Source: Erysipelotrichaceae bacterium OPF54
Lineage (GTDB): Bacteria; Bacillota_I; Bacilli_A; Erysipelotrichales; Erysipelotrichaceae
Assembly (NCBI GenBank): GCA_022834735.1
Contig: BQKD01000001.1
Span: forward strand, 3,015,659 to 3,079,658
Direction: 5' to 3'
DNA: 64,000 nucleotides
Shown here piece after piece: positions 49,725-59,303 of the stretch (within the stretch, counting starts at the first letter, position 1; the number at the start of each line of letters is the position of its first letter). The notes below the pieces were generated by a model. That model was not told the origin of the DNA and did not search any database. It was given only the letters and a program-made list of their open reading frames with translations. Made by a program: the position numbers and the translations under genes.

Positions 49725-52190
49725 ATGATCAGCATACCGGACCGATCGATCATCCTTGCCCCGGGCGCTTTGCACCTGAGCCTGTATGATACGATCTACA
49801 AACAAAAAGGAAACTGTCTGAACATTCAGATCAACACGATCAGCACATATATCCATTCGCTGACCAGCCCGAACGAGAAAAGCGAGATCGAGATCCTCTA
49901 TGCCTATAAACAGGCTTTAAGCACGCTGGACGAAACGAACGCGTTCGCATCCTCCAAGGACGACCCCGATTTTCTGAAAACGTGTCTGGATTTCATACGG
50001 GAGATCACGCTTTACGATGTCCATGATTTTCCGGACACGACAAGAAAAGAGAAGAGCCTCAAACAGATCATCGACCGGCTCCTGCCCATCGATGCCGGCT
50101 TTCTTTCGGCAAAGGATCTTGAAAAACTGCCGGTGCCGTTCGAGCGGATCTGGATCCTGAAAACCGATCTTTCCGTGCAGGAGCAGTACTGGGCGGATTT
50201 TCTCCTTGCGCGCGGAGCGCATAGGCTCTGCGGCGAAAACGAAAAAGAAAAGATCCGCTACTGGTCGTGCGCCAACGCCCGCAAAGAAATGGAAGTCGCG
50301 GCCCAGACGATCCTCGAAAGACAGTGGAGGGCGGACGAGGTATTCATTGCGGTTGCCGAGCAGAAGGACGAGGAAGTGCTTGCGCAGATCCTGGATGCAA
50401 GGCGCATTCCGTATACGATGCTGCACAAAAGGGCGCGGACCGCGGTGCCGGCCATGTTTGCGGCCGTGCTGTCCTATCTGGCCGATAAAAACATGGATAC
50501 CTACTGCACGCTGATCCGCACCTTGGCCCCGGACCAGAGCGGACCGGTCATCGACTGGCTCAGACAGTTTGAAGGTGTCGATCTGGAAACGATCCCGTAT
50601 GAAGACAACGCCCTGATTTCTGAAGCGGATTATATTTCATGGCAGGAAGAAGCGGCCCACGCTAAAGCGTGGATGGCGCAGCACGCCTTCTTCGACGAGT
50701 GGACAATCAGCGATATGGAGCCGATCGCGCAGTACATCCAGTCGCTCATCGCGCAGCCGGATCAGGAAGATCTGGACGCGTTCGACTGGATCCTTCATAA
50801 CTACGTATCGGTCCAGGCACAGATCGTGTCCGAAGCCGATCTCGGACTGTTCATCGCTTATTTAAAAAAGCATCCTTTCGCGCCGGCTCCGGATTCGATC
50901 TCGGGCGTGCTCATCGGCACCAGACGGGAACTGAGCGCTCTGCGCCCGCACAGCTTTTTCCTTGGCGCCCACGCCAAAGCCTTTCCGGCCCTGCAGACAT
51001 ATACCGGAATTTTTGACGAAAGCTATGTGCGCCGCACCAGCCTGCCTTCCTTGAAGGAAAGACTCAACAGGCAACGGCAGTCTGTCTTCTCGACCCTGGA
51101 GCAGATCCCGGATCTGATGATTATCGTTCCCCAGTCTGATTATGCGGGCAAAACACTGGAAACCAGCGCCGAGCTGGAAGGATGGATCGGTCGCTATCCG
51201 GATTTTGTGTATGTGCGCGATATCGATGTCCGTTCGGTACCGAAGTTTGCGCTGACGCCTGCGGATGCGCAGTCGCTCTTTTTCAGCGGCGAGCGCTGCA
51301 CTTCGTCTTTTGCCAAAGTAAGCACTTATTCCAAATGTCCGCTGCGGTATTATCTGCGCTTTGGTCTTTCTCTTAAAGGAAGAAACGCCACAGACGAGGT
51401 GCGCGTTGACGGATCGCTGCTTTCCCGGGTGCTGCAGAAAGCGAAAATGCTCCACGACAAGCAGTATGCCGAGCTTTCCTACGACGATGTGCTGCAGCTC
51501 GTGCAGGAGGAATTCGCGTTTGCGAAAAAAGTGTTCCCGATGCGGGCGCGCGAATTCGACAGTCTGATCATTGAATATGCGCACCGTATCAGCGAGCTTG
51601 TCAAAACGCTCGATGTATTTGAAACGAAGCTTCATCTTTCCCTGCTCAACAAAAAATACGAGCTCGACCGCTCTTTCGACTGGAAGGGCACTTCGGTCGA
51701 GATGAAAGGGTCGATCGCGACCTATGACCCGATGGCGGTCTCGTTTACCGTGCTGGATCCGGAGCTTGAGAAAGCCGGGATCTATGACGATCAGGGAGGG
51801 CTTGGCATGTTCGACCTGTCGCTGAAACAGACGGCGCAGCAACAGCCGGCCTATAAAACGAGCTATCGTTCGGCTGTTCCGAGCGCGCAGTTCATCTCGC
51901 AGCCGCAAATGGAGGAAAACGTGCTGACCGACCGCTTCGTCAAAGGATGGGTCGCGCAGGATCTGCCGGCCGGGATGAATGCCCCGCTGCTCGAAATGGT
52001 GCAGAAAAAAGTCGACACCTACGCGCAGAAAGAGGAAAAGCTTCAGGAAGAGGCATCTTCTGTACTCGAAAAAGTATCGCTTGGCCAGATCGAGCCGGTC
52101 CATGCGGCCGGCGCGTGTGTATACTGCCCGTACAAGCTCATCTGCCGCAACGGAGCGATCCGGCTTGAAGATGCGAAGAAAGGAGAGTAG
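49725..52190 (+). CDS. addB: Helicase-exonuclease AddAB, AddB-like subunit
   Basis: I start at the ATG at 49725 (MISIPDRSIILAPG), after GGAAAGGAAAGATATC, for 821 aa. The N-terminal half is an inactivated helicase-like fold. The C-terminal nuclease domain has YSKCPLRYYLRFGL and the Cys cluster CVYCPYKLIC, which hold the iron-sulfur cluster. It is shorter than B. subtilis AddB (about 1,160 aa). It repairs double-strand breaks with AddA, whose gene starts 3 nt downstream. Confidence 0.85.
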   Translation: MISIPDRSIILAPGALHLSLYDTIYKQKGNCLNIQINTISTYIHSLTSPNEKSEIEILYAYKQALSTLDETNAFASSKDDPDFLKTCLDFIREITLYDVHDFPDTTRKEKSLKQIIDRLLPIDAGFLSAKDLEKLPVPFERIWILKTDLSVQEQYWADFLLARGAHRLCGENEKEKIRYWSCANARKEMEVAAQTILERQWRADEVFIAVAEQKDEEVLAQILDARRIPYTMLHKRARTAVPAMFAAVLSYLADKNMDTYCTLIRTLAPDQSGPVIDWLRQFEGVDLETIPYEDNALISEADYISWQEEAAHAKAWMAQHAFFDEWTISDMEPIAQYIQSLIAQPDQEDLDAFDWILHNYVSVQAQIVSEADLGLFIAYLKKHPFAPAPDSISGVLIGTRRELSALRPHSFFLGAHAKAFPALQTYTGIFDESYVRRTSLPSLKERLNRQRQSVFSTLEQIPDLMIIVPQSDYAGKTLETSAELEGWIGRYPDFVYVRDIDVRSVPKFALTPADAQSLFFSGERCTSSFAKVSTYSKCPLRYYLRFGLSLKGRNATDEVRVDGSLLSRVLQKAKMLHDKQYAELSYDDVLQLVQEEFAFAKKVFPMRAREFDSLIIEYAHRISELVKTLDVFETKLHLSLLNKKYELDRSFDWKGTSVEMKGSIATYDPMAVSFTVLDPELEKAGIYDDQGGLGMFDLSLKQTAQQQPAYKTSYRSAVPSAQFISQPQMEENVLTDRFVKGWVAQDLPAGMNAPLLEMVQKKVDTYAQKEEKLQEEASSVLEKVSLGQIEPVHAAGACVYCPYKLICRNGAIRLEDAKKGE

Positions 52191-52193
52191 GCT

Positions 52194-55100
52194 ATGGATT
52201 TTTCACAAAAGCAGCTGCAGGCGATCGAATCGCGCGGCAAAAACATCATGGTATCGGCCAGCGCCGGTTCGGGAAAAACGTCGATGCTGGTCGAACGCCT
52301 GACAAGACTGGTCATACAGGATGGAATTTCCATCGCTTCCATACTGGCCATGACTTTTACCGAGGATGCGGCGGCCGAAATGAAGGCGCGGCTCAAAAAA
52401 GCGCTCTCCTCTCAGGAGCAGACGCCGTACATGCTCGACCAGCTTGCGCTGCTCGAGCAGGCGGATATTTCGACGATCGACAGCTTCTGCTACAAGCTCG
52501 TGCAGACCTATTATTATAAGATCCCGATCTCGTACACGATGTCGCAGCATGTGGAAAACGGACCGCTGCGCCAGCAGGCCTTCGATCAGGCCATGAAGCG
52601 GGCGGCGGGCATGATGGATCCGGATGATATGGCTTCCTTATCTCTTTATTTTCATGCGTTCAGCGCTTCGGACGAAGCCTTTCATGAAGCGATCGGATCG
52701 TTCCTGGCCATCGCGCTTTCCAAGCCGGACCCGAAGCAGTGGATGAATGAATGCAGAAGCAAGGATCCTGAAGTGCGGGACTGGTTTTTCACGTATTTTC
52801 AGGAACGTGTTGAAGCGATGCTCGAAATGTGCCGGCAGACGCAGAAATGGTGCGGCACGATGGAGTTTCTGAAGATCAAGGAACAGACGAATATCGAAGA
52901 TCTGCTCCGTTCAAAGATCATGCATCTCGAACGCTGCCTGAACGATCTGAAAGCGCACGAATATACGGCGTTTGCGGATCATTTTATCGCGATGGTGGAA
53001 TCCACGAAGCGTTTTCCGAAAACGATCAACAAGCACGACTGCAAAAATACGGCAGACGCCTACAAGAAAACAGAGATCGAGATCACGGAGCTTCTGTTCC
53101 CGCAGCAAAGGCTGGAGCAGGACGAAAAAAGCAATGCCAGGATCGCCGCGCTTTTCATCGATCTGTGCGTCCTTGTCTACGAACTGTTCGCGCAGGAGAA
53201 GAAAAAGCTGGAGATCATCGATTTTTCGGACATGGAGCATTTTGCCTACGAGCTGCTCCTCGATCCGCTCATCCGGGAAGAGGTGCGCTCAAAATACGAG
53301 ATCATCCTGGTGGACGAGTTCCAGGATACCAACGAGCTGCAGGAAAGCATCATCGAAAAGATCGAACGGGGAAACAATGTGTTCCGGGTCGGCGATCTCA
53401 AGCAGTCGATCTATGGCTTCCGGCAGGCGAAGCCGGCGATCATGCAGGCGCATATCGATCATGTGGACGAACGCAATGAAACGTTGTTTTTGAATGAAAA
53501 CTACCGTTCGTCGCGCTCGCTGATCGAATTCAACAATCATTTTTACGAGAAGATCATGAATACTTCGTTCGCGGATATCCAGTTTACGCTCCAGGACGCG
53601 GCGGCGCCGGGCACACAACGTCAGCATGAGCAGAAACAGTATCCGGTCCGTTTTCTGTTCATGCAGGCTGTTCCGTACAGTGCCGCTCACGGGCTGAGCC
53701 TGCTGCAGGCAAAAAAACTGCTCAACGCGCAGAAAGCGGATCTGATCGCTGCCGATATTCTCAAGCATCATGCGCTCGGGATCCCGTTTCGTTCCATGTG
53801 CATCCTGACCCGTTCGCATACGCCGCACGAACGGCTCAAAGAAGTTCTCGAATCCTACGGTATTCCTGTGCTGGCCGAGATCAGCCACGGATTTTATACG
53901 AACCAGGCAGTCCAGATCGTCCTTGCTGCGCTTCAGGCGATCTTCGATCCGCAGGATGATGTGGCGCTGCTCGGCGTGCTCTGCTCGCCTTTGTGCAAGG
54001 TAGAGCAGCAGCAGGTCGCTGCGGCAGGCGCTTTCCGTTCGAACGATCAGTCTTTGTACAGTGTGATCCAGGATCAGCCGTTCATGCGTGCTTTCCATAC
54101 GCTGCGCGAATTGAGAACGCTGCCTGTCAGCACGCTGCTGCGCCATATTTACAACTACAACGGTTTTTATTATGAATCGACCAACGGACAGGACAAGACA
54201 AACCTTGATCTTCTGCTCGAAAAAGCGGTGCAGTACCCGGATCAGAGCGATCTGGAGGGCTTCGTTTCCCGGATCCGCGAAGAAGCGGACCTGGACAAGA
54301 CAAGCGAAGCGTTTCCGTACGGCAAGGAAGAGGATGTGGTCAAGATCAAGACGATGCATCATTCCAAAGGTCTTCAGTTCCCGATCGTTTATATCTGGTC
54401 GCAGCATGATCAGCCGGGAAAAAACAGGTCGGGCCCGATCCGGCTGGACGAAAAGCTCGGCATCGCCCTGAGCGCGCTGAGCGAGGATCGCAGCGTATGC
54501 CGTCCCTCTGTGTCTTCGATCGCTTTCAAAGCGAAGAAATTCCACGATGAGCTGGCGGAAGAGATGCGGGTGTTTTACGTGGCGACGACACGGGCCGAGG
54601 AGGAGCTGATCATCGTGGATACGATCAACTCGCTTGACGACTACCGGCGTCCGCTCGATGGCTGGGCGCTGCTCGAGGGAGGGAGCTACACGAGCTGGCT
54701 GCTCCACACGTATCTGACATGTCCGAACGATCTGTTCGTGCTTGACGAAGTGGAAGAGATCAGCGAGCGGACGGAAATCAAAAAGCGGAAAAACTTCCGG
54801 ATGGGCCTTCAGTATTATCAGGGCCCGGTATCGCTGATCGAGTCGCGCACGGCTTCCCGCGCCAAGAGCGATCTGCGCTGGAAAAAGGTTTCCCTGAAAG
54901 AGAATACGCGTACTGTGCGGGGCACTCTGCTCCATGAGATCATTGGGGGGATCCCTTATCCGTTCACGGAAGAAAACATCCGGGATTTTGCGTCCAGAAA
55001 GTCTTCGGGTGTCACGGCCCAGGATATCGATCAGATCATGGCGCTCAATGACAGTACGCTGTTTGCGGCATGGATGAAGGAAGGCCATGAATTCGAGTGC

Positions 55101-55349
55101 GCCTATTCGGTCATGGATCACGGGCAGATGATCCACGGATACATGGACTTTGTCGCCTTCCTGGAAAAAGAGACGATCATTGTCGACTTTAAAAGCGATT
55201 ATGTGCAGTCGATGGATGAGCTGCGGACCAAATATATGCCGCAGCTCGATGTATACCGCAAGGCGATGCGGCTGATCGATCCCGGCAAGCCGGTACGCAC
55301 ATATATTTATTCGCTGTTCCTCAAGGAAATGGCCGAAATGAGACAATGA
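52194..55349 (+). CDS. addA: Helicase-exonuclease AddAB, AddA subunit
   Basis: 1,051 aa UvrD-type helicase plus nuclease. Walker A is SASAGSGKTSMLVERL. The UvrD motifs EIILVDEFQDTNELQ, GDLKQSIYGFRQA and MHHSKGLQFPIVYIW are present. The C-terminal nuclease has RGTLLHEIIGG and FKSDYVQS near the end (the GxxxHxxL and DxK-type motifs). It unwinds and resects broken DNA ends. GGAGAGTAGGCT precedes the ATG. Confidence 0.95.
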   Translation: MDFSQKQLQAIESRGKNIMVSASAGSGKTSMLVERLTRLVIQDGISIASILAMTFTEDAAAEMKARLKKALSSQEQTPYMLDQLALLEQADISTIDSFCYKLVQTYYYKIPISYTMSQHVENGPLRQQAFDQAMKRAAGMMDPDDMASLSLYFHAFSASDEAFHEAIGSFLAIALSKPDPKQWMNECRSKDPEVRDWFFTYFQERVEAMLEMCRQTQKWCGTMEFLKIKEQTNIEDLLRSKIMHLERCLNDLKAHEYTAFADHFIAMVESTKRFPKTINKHDCKNTADAYKKTEIEITELLFPQQRLEQDEKSNARIAALFIDLCVLVYELFAQEKKKLEIIDFSDMEHFAYELLLDPLIREEVRSKYEIILVDEFQDTNELQESIIEKIERGNNVFRVGDLKQSIYGFRQAKPAIMQAHIDHVDERNETLFLNENYRSSRSLIEFNNHFYEKIMNTSFADIQFTLQDAAAPGTQRQHEQKQYPVRFLFMQAVPYSAAHGLSLLQAKKLLNAQKADLIAADILKHHALGIPFRSMCILTRSHTPHERLKEVLESYGIPVLAEISHGFYTNQAVQIVLAALQAIFDPQDDVALLGVLCSPLCKVEQQQVAAAGAFRSNDQSLYSVIQDQPFMRAFHTLRELRTLPVSTLLRHIYNYNGFYYESTNGQDKTNLDLLLEKAVQYPDQSDLEGFVSRIREEADLDKTSEAFPYGKEEDVVKIKTMHHSKGLQFPIVYIWSQHDQPGKNRSGPIRLDEKLGIALSALSEDRSVCRPSVSSIAFKAKKFHDELAEEMRVFYVATTRAEEELIIVDTINSLDDYRRPLDGWALLEGGSYTSWLLHTYLTCPNDLFVLDEVEEISERTEIKKRKNFRMGLQYYQGPVSLIESRTASRAKSDLRWKKVSLKENTRTVRGTLLHEIIGGIPYPFTEENIRDFASRKSSGVTAQDIDQIMALNDSTLFAAWMKEGHEFECAYSVMDHGQMIHGYMDFVAFLEKETIIVDFKSDYVQSMDELRTKYMPQLDVYRKAMRLIDPGKPVRTYIYSLFLKEMAEMRQ

Positions 55350-55368
55350 AACCGCTTTCCCTTTATTT

Positions 55369-55400
55369 ACAGCAAAATCGTGTGATTTTGCTGTTTTTTT
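55369..55400 (+). terminator. Terminator after addA
   Basis: 11-bp stem ACAGCAAAATC / GATTTTGCTGT, 4-nt loop, then seven T. Confidence 0.9.
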
Positions 55401-55473
55401 ATGAAACAGATGCAATATTTGCGATCTGACTTTCACTTCTTTGAAACATTATGTGGGAATTGTGTGAAAAGGT

Positions 55474-55502
55474 TTGAAATATCATTTCTTCTATATTACA
55501 AT
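55474..55502 (+). promoter_or_regulatory. Promoter of the purine permease gene
   Basis: TTGAAA (55474-55479), 17-nt spacer, TACAAT (55497-55502). The leader is only about 20 nt, too short for a purine riboswitch. Confidence 0.85.
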
Positions 55503-55528
55503 AGTCCACGTAATGAAAAGGAGATTTT

Positions 55529-56863
55529 ATGAATAGCTTAAACAAATTTTTCAAGCTTGAAGAAAAACACACGAGTGTAAAGACGGAAATGCTAGCCGGT
55601 CTGACTACATTCCTGGCCATGGCCTACATTCTCGGTGTCAACCCGGCGATCCTGGGTGATGCGGGCATGGATATTCCTGCCGTATTCATGGCAACGGCCC
55701 TTTCGGCTGCTGTGGCGTCGATCCTGATGGGCCTGATCGCGAACTATCCAGTTGCTCTGGCATCCGGCATGGGTGTCAACGCCTTGTTCGCCTACACAGT
55801 ATGTGGACAGATGGGAATGAGCTGGCAGGCCGCTCTGGCTGCGGTATTTATCAGTGGTCTGATCTTTGTGGTCATCTCGGTAACAGGGATCCGCAAGATG
55901 ATCATCGATGCGATCCCAGTACAGCTGAAGCTGGCGATTGGTGCCGGTATCGGTTTCTTTATCGCCTTTGTAGGGTTCAAAAATGCCGGTATCATCGTCG
56001 CAAATCCATCTACTTTTGTAGGGCTTGGAAACTTTACCGATCCAACGGTCCTGCTGGCGGTCGTTGGGCTGCTGATCACGATCGGCCTGGTCGTTAAAAG
56101 AGTGCCTGCGGCCGTATTCGTAAGCATGGTCATCACGGCTGTGATCGGTATCATCTGCGGTGCATTCGGTATCGACGGAATGCCTGCTCTTCCTGAATCA
56201 TGGGCTATGAATTTTGATATGAGCACTGTCGGCGCGTTTACGAGCGGTTTTGGAGAGCTTTTCGCCAATCCGATGAACGCGATCGTCATCATCTTCTCGT
56301 TCCTGTTTGTCGACTTCTTCGATACAGCGGGTACTCTGGTCGCGATCGGAAACGAAATCGGCCTTGTCAACTCGAAAGGCGAGCTCGAAGGCGCGGAACA
56401 GGCGCTGCTTGCTGACTCGATCGGTACGGTTTTCGGTGCTGTTTTAGGTACTTCGACTGTAACAAGCTTCGTTGAATCGACTTCCGGTGTTGGTGTGGGC
56501 GGCCGCACAGGTCTTACGGCTGTAACAGCAGGTGTCCTGTTCGCGCTGTCTGTATTCATTTCGCCGATCCTGCTTTCTGCCATCACGAATGCGGTCACAG
56601 CGCCGGCGCTGATCATTGTCGGTGTCATGATGGCTCAGCAGCTCAAAGGAATCGAATGGGACAACATGATCTATGCGGTTTCCGCGTTTGTCACGGTCAT
56701 CGCGATGGTTCTGACATACTCGATCTCAAACGGTATCGCGTTCGGATTTATCGCGTACGCTGTTTCGATGATCGCGGCAAGAAAGACAAAAGAAGTGCAT
56801 ATCACGGTATGGGTACTGCTCGTGATCTTCGTGCTTTACTTTGCATCTCCGTACTTCATGTAA
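55529..56863 (+). CDS. NCS2-family purine permease (PbuG/AzgA-like)
   Basis: 444 aa with about fourteen transmembrane segments. LAGLTTFLAMAYILGVNPAIL, GMGVNALFAYTVC, and later FFDTAGTLVAIGNEIG and TSFVESTSGVGVGGRTGLTAV are the AzgA-like signatures for hypoxanthine/guanine/adenine uptake. AAAAGGAGATTTT precedes the ATG. It has its own promoter and terminator. The base it carries cannot be decided from sequence alone. Confidence 0.92.
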   Translation: MNSLNKFFKLEEKHTSVKTEMLAGLTTFLAMAYILGVNPAILGDAGMDIPAVFMATALSAAVASILMGLIANYPVALASGMGVNALFAYTVCGQMGMSWQAALAAVFISGLIFVVISVTGIRKMIIDAIPVQLKLAIGAGIGFFIAFVGFKNAGIIVANPSTFVGLGNFTDPTVLLAVVGLLITIGLVVKRVPAAVFVSMVITAVIGIICGAFGIDGMPALPESWAMNFDMSTVGAFTSGFGELFANPMNAIVIIFSFLFVDFFDTAGTLVAIGNEIGLVNSKGELEGAEQALLADSIGTVFGAVLGTSTVTSFVESTSGVGVGGRTGLTAVTAGVLFALSVFISPILLSAITNAVTAPALIIVGVMMAQQLKGIEWDNMIYAVSAFVTVIAMVLTYSISNGIAFGFIAYAVSMIAARKTKEVHITVWVLLVIFVLYFASPYFM

Positions 56864-56881
56864 AAGATTTTACGGATCTGC

Positions 56882-56912
56882 AGCGGTTTAGATTTTCTAA
56901 ACCGCTTTTTTT
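56882..56912 (+). terminator. Terminator after the permease gene
   Basis: 10-bp stem AGCGGTTTAG / CTAAACCGCT and seven T. Confidence 0.9.
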
Positions 56913-56949
56913 CCGTTATAATAAAAGTTAAATAAAGGAGGAATTATCC

Positions 56950-58356
56950 TTGATTCAAATTGAAGGAATGCTGGAAACATTTCATCAGGGATTCGGATTT
57001 ATCCGTACCGATCTCGGGGATGTTTTTACAGACAGTGCATTTATCAGTGCGTATAATTTATCAAATCATGACTATATTGTCGGAGAAGCGGAAAAAGATC
57101 CGGAAGGCCGTTCGGAATTCATACTGAAAAAGATCACATCGGTCAACCGGATCCATGTGGAACAGATCGATATTGCCAAAGCGCAGCGCGAGCTGCAGGA
57201 AAAGAAAAACCGCGAGCGGACAAGCGCGACCGGGATCCTGGAAGTCATGGAAAAAGGCTTCGGCTTCTTAAGGCAGGATAACTACTTGTCAGGCGACGAC
57301 GATGTCTACGTTTCCGAATCCAAGATCAAAGCGCTCAAGCTGCGCACAGGCGACCGGATCGACGGTGTCGCTTCTCCAAAGCACGGCCAGTCGGCCCGAG
57401 CGCTCGAAAGCGTGGATCTTGTCAACGGACATTCGATCAAGGACTGCCTGAGCCGCAAACGGTTCGATCAGCTGACACCTGTCTTTCCGGACAAAAAGAT
57501 GAAGATGGAAACCGTGAAAAATAATTTTGCGGGCCGGATCGTCGATCTGTTCGCGCCGATCGGCTACGGCCAGCGCGGAATGATCGTGGCGCCCCCGAAA
57601 GCCGGCAAGACGACGCTGCTCGAGATGTTCGCTCAGTCGATCCTGAAAAATCACAAAGATGTGTATCTGATCGTTCTGCTCATTGACGAGCGGCCGGAAG
57701 AAGTAACCGCGTTCAAGGAGCTCGTGATCGAGGCGGCCGGCGAAAACAAGGATCATGTCGAGGTCGTCTATTCCACGTTCGACGAACAGCCTGCCCACCA
57801 TAAGCGGGTGGCGGAAATGGCGCTTGCCAGAGCAAAATCGCTTGTGGAATTCGGCGAGAATGTCGTGATCCTGCTCGATTCGATCACTCGTCTTTCCAGA
57901 GCGTATAACCTGGTCGTTCCTTCGACCGGAAAAGTTTTGTCGGGCGGTCTGGATCCGAATGCCTTGTATGGTCCGAAACGTCTTTTCGGCGCAGCCAGAA
58001 ATATTCGCGAAGGCGGTTCGCTGACCGTCATTGCTTCGGCCCTGGTCGATACGGGCAGCCGCATGGATGAGATGATCTTCGAGGAATTCAAAGGAACCGG
58101 TAATATGGAACTGTATCTGGACCGGACTCTGGCAGAACGCCGCGTTTATCCGGCGATCAATATCCAGCGTTCTTCCACACGTCACGACAATCTGCTGCTC
58201 AGCAAGGAAGCGTACGATGTCGAGGAAATGATCCGGCGCGAATGGCTCTCATCCAATACGATCGAGGATACACTGACAACGCTCAAGGCATTGAGCACGA
58301 CCCGCTCCAACAGCGTGCTGTGCAAGGCGCTGCTCGAGTCGAAGAAAAAGGCATAA
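56950..58356 (+). CDS. rho: Transcription termination factor Rho with duplicated OB fold
   Basis: 468 aa, starting with TTG at 56950, 8 nt from AAAGGAGG. Residues 1-70 (EGMLETFHQGFGFIRTD) and 76-145 (TGILEVMEKGFGFLRQD, then DDDVYVSESKIKAL) look like two successive copies of the Rho RNA-binding OB domain. The helical Rho_N domain is absent. The motor has the P-loop VAPPKAGKTTLLEM, Walker B VVILLDSITRLSRAYN and the R-loop/Q-loop region LSGGLDPNALYGPKRLFGAAR. It is an ATP-dependent RNA translocase that ends transcription. Confidence 0.93.
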   Translation: MIQIEGMLETFHQGFGFIRTDLGDVFTDSAFISAYNLSNHDYIVGEAEKDPEGRSEFILKKITSVNRIHVEQIDIAKAQRELQEKKNRERTSATGILEVMEKGFGFLRQDNYLSGDDDVYVSESKIKALKLRTGDRIDGVASPKHGQSARALESVDLVNGHSIKDCLSRKRFDQLTPVFPDKKMKMETVKNNFAGRIVDLFAPIGYGQRGMIVAPPKAGKTTLLEMFAQSILKNHKDVYLIVLLIDERPEEVTAFKELVIEAAGENKDHVEVVYSTFDEQPAHHKRVAEMALARAKSLVEFGENVVILLDSITRLSRAYNLVVPSTGKVLSGGLDPNALYGPKRLFGAARNIREGGSLTVIASALVDTGSRMDEMIFEEFKGTGNMELYLDRTLAERRVYPAINIQRSSTRHDNLLLSKEAYDVEEMIRREWLSSNTIEDTLTTLKALSTTRSNSVLCKALLESKKKA

Positions 58357-58381
58357 AAAACCACGCATGTCAAATCACACA

Positions 58382-58418
58382 ACACTCCCTGCCGATACGG
58401 ACAGGGAGTGTTTTTCTT
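58382..58418 (+). terminator. Terminator after rho
   Basis: 10-bp stem ACACTCCCTG / CAGGGAGTGT, 10-nt loop and TTTTCTT. Confidence 0.9.
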
Positions 58419-58520
58419 ATCGTTACCTTCCGGTTACCTGGGATGGAAAAAGTGCGTACTTATTTTCTGTATAGTTTTGCGCTATCGTATAGGCATACAG
58501 AAGCAGGGAGGGATGCTCTT

Positions 58521-59303
58521 ATGGATCAGAACGAAAGAAGAAGATGGCTAATCGAAGAACTTTTAAAGGAAAAGCCCGAATATGCGGCAATCGAAATACC
58601 GGAAAACGAATCGGAACAAAAAAGACTGCTCCGGGCTTTGTTCAATGTGCGGCCGCCCGGTTTTGCCGGAACGCAATTTCTTCAGGTACAGGACGAGTAT
58701 CTGCAGGAGGAAACAAGAAGAAAAGAAATTACTTCCACAGAAGATCTTATCCCGGTTTCTCCTTCTCTTCCGGACATATCTTTATGGCAGGGCGATATCA
58801 CGACGCTGAAATGCGATGCGATCGTAAACGCGGCCAACGATCAGATGCTCGGGTGCTTTTATCCGAATCACGGCTGCATCGATAATGCGATCCACACCTT
58901 TGCGGGCGTACAGCTCAGAAGCGAATGTGCCCGGATCATGGAAACGCAAGGATACAACGGGTCATGTATCGTGACCGATGCGTATAATCTTCCATGCACC
59001 TATATCCTGCATACGGTAGGGCCGATCATTTATTCGTCGGTCCGAAAGCAGGATGAAACGGCGCTGGCCCGGTGCTACCGGTCCTGTCTGGAAGCAGCGG
59101 ACCGGCTTCATTTAAAAAGCGTGGCCTTCTGCTGCCTTTCGACCGGGGAATTCCGCTTCCCCAATGATCTGGCTGCACAGATTGCCGTAAAAACCGTATT
59201 AAGCTATAAAAAGAAAACAGACAGCAGGATCGAGGTGATTTTCAATGTATTTAAAGACAAAGACAGACAGCTCTATGAAAACATTTTTAGAAAAATTCAG
59301 TGA
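58521..59303 (+). CDS. Zinc-containing macrodomain ADP-ribosyl hydrolase (SirTM partner)
   Basis: I start at the ATG at 58521 (MDQNERRRWLIEEL), with GGGAGGGATGCTCTT upstream, giving 260 aa. A helical N-terminus is followed by the macrodomain: ISLWQGDITTLKCDAIVNAAN, the Zn-binding loop GCFYPNHGCIDNAIHTFAG, YILHTVGPI and FCCLSTGEFRFP. This matches the Zn-Macro proteins paired with class M sirtuins in Staphylococcus and Streptococcus, which remove ADP-ribose from modified proteins. The SirTM gene overlaps its 3' end. Confidence 0.9.
   Translation: MDQNERRRWLIEELLKEKPEYAAIEIPENESEQKRLLRALFNVRPPGFAGTQFLQVQDEYLQEETRRKEITSTEDLIPVSPSLPDISLWQGDITTLKCDAIVNAANDQMLGCFYPNHGCIDNAIHTFAGVQLRSECARIMETQGYNGSCIVTDAYNLPCTYILHTVGPIIYSSVRKQDETALARCYRSCLEAADRLHLKSVAFCCLSTGEFRFPNDLAAQIAVKTVLSYKKKTDSRIEVIFNVFKDKDRQLYENIFRKIQ

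Noticed and set aside
53289-55436. 715-codon frame antisense to addA
   Set aside because: Same reason: His/Arg-rich shadow. addA has all helicase motifs.
55401-55528. Purine riboswitch upstream of the NCS2 permease
   Set aside because: The promoter leaves a leader of about 20 nt, and no conserved purine aptamer core is present.
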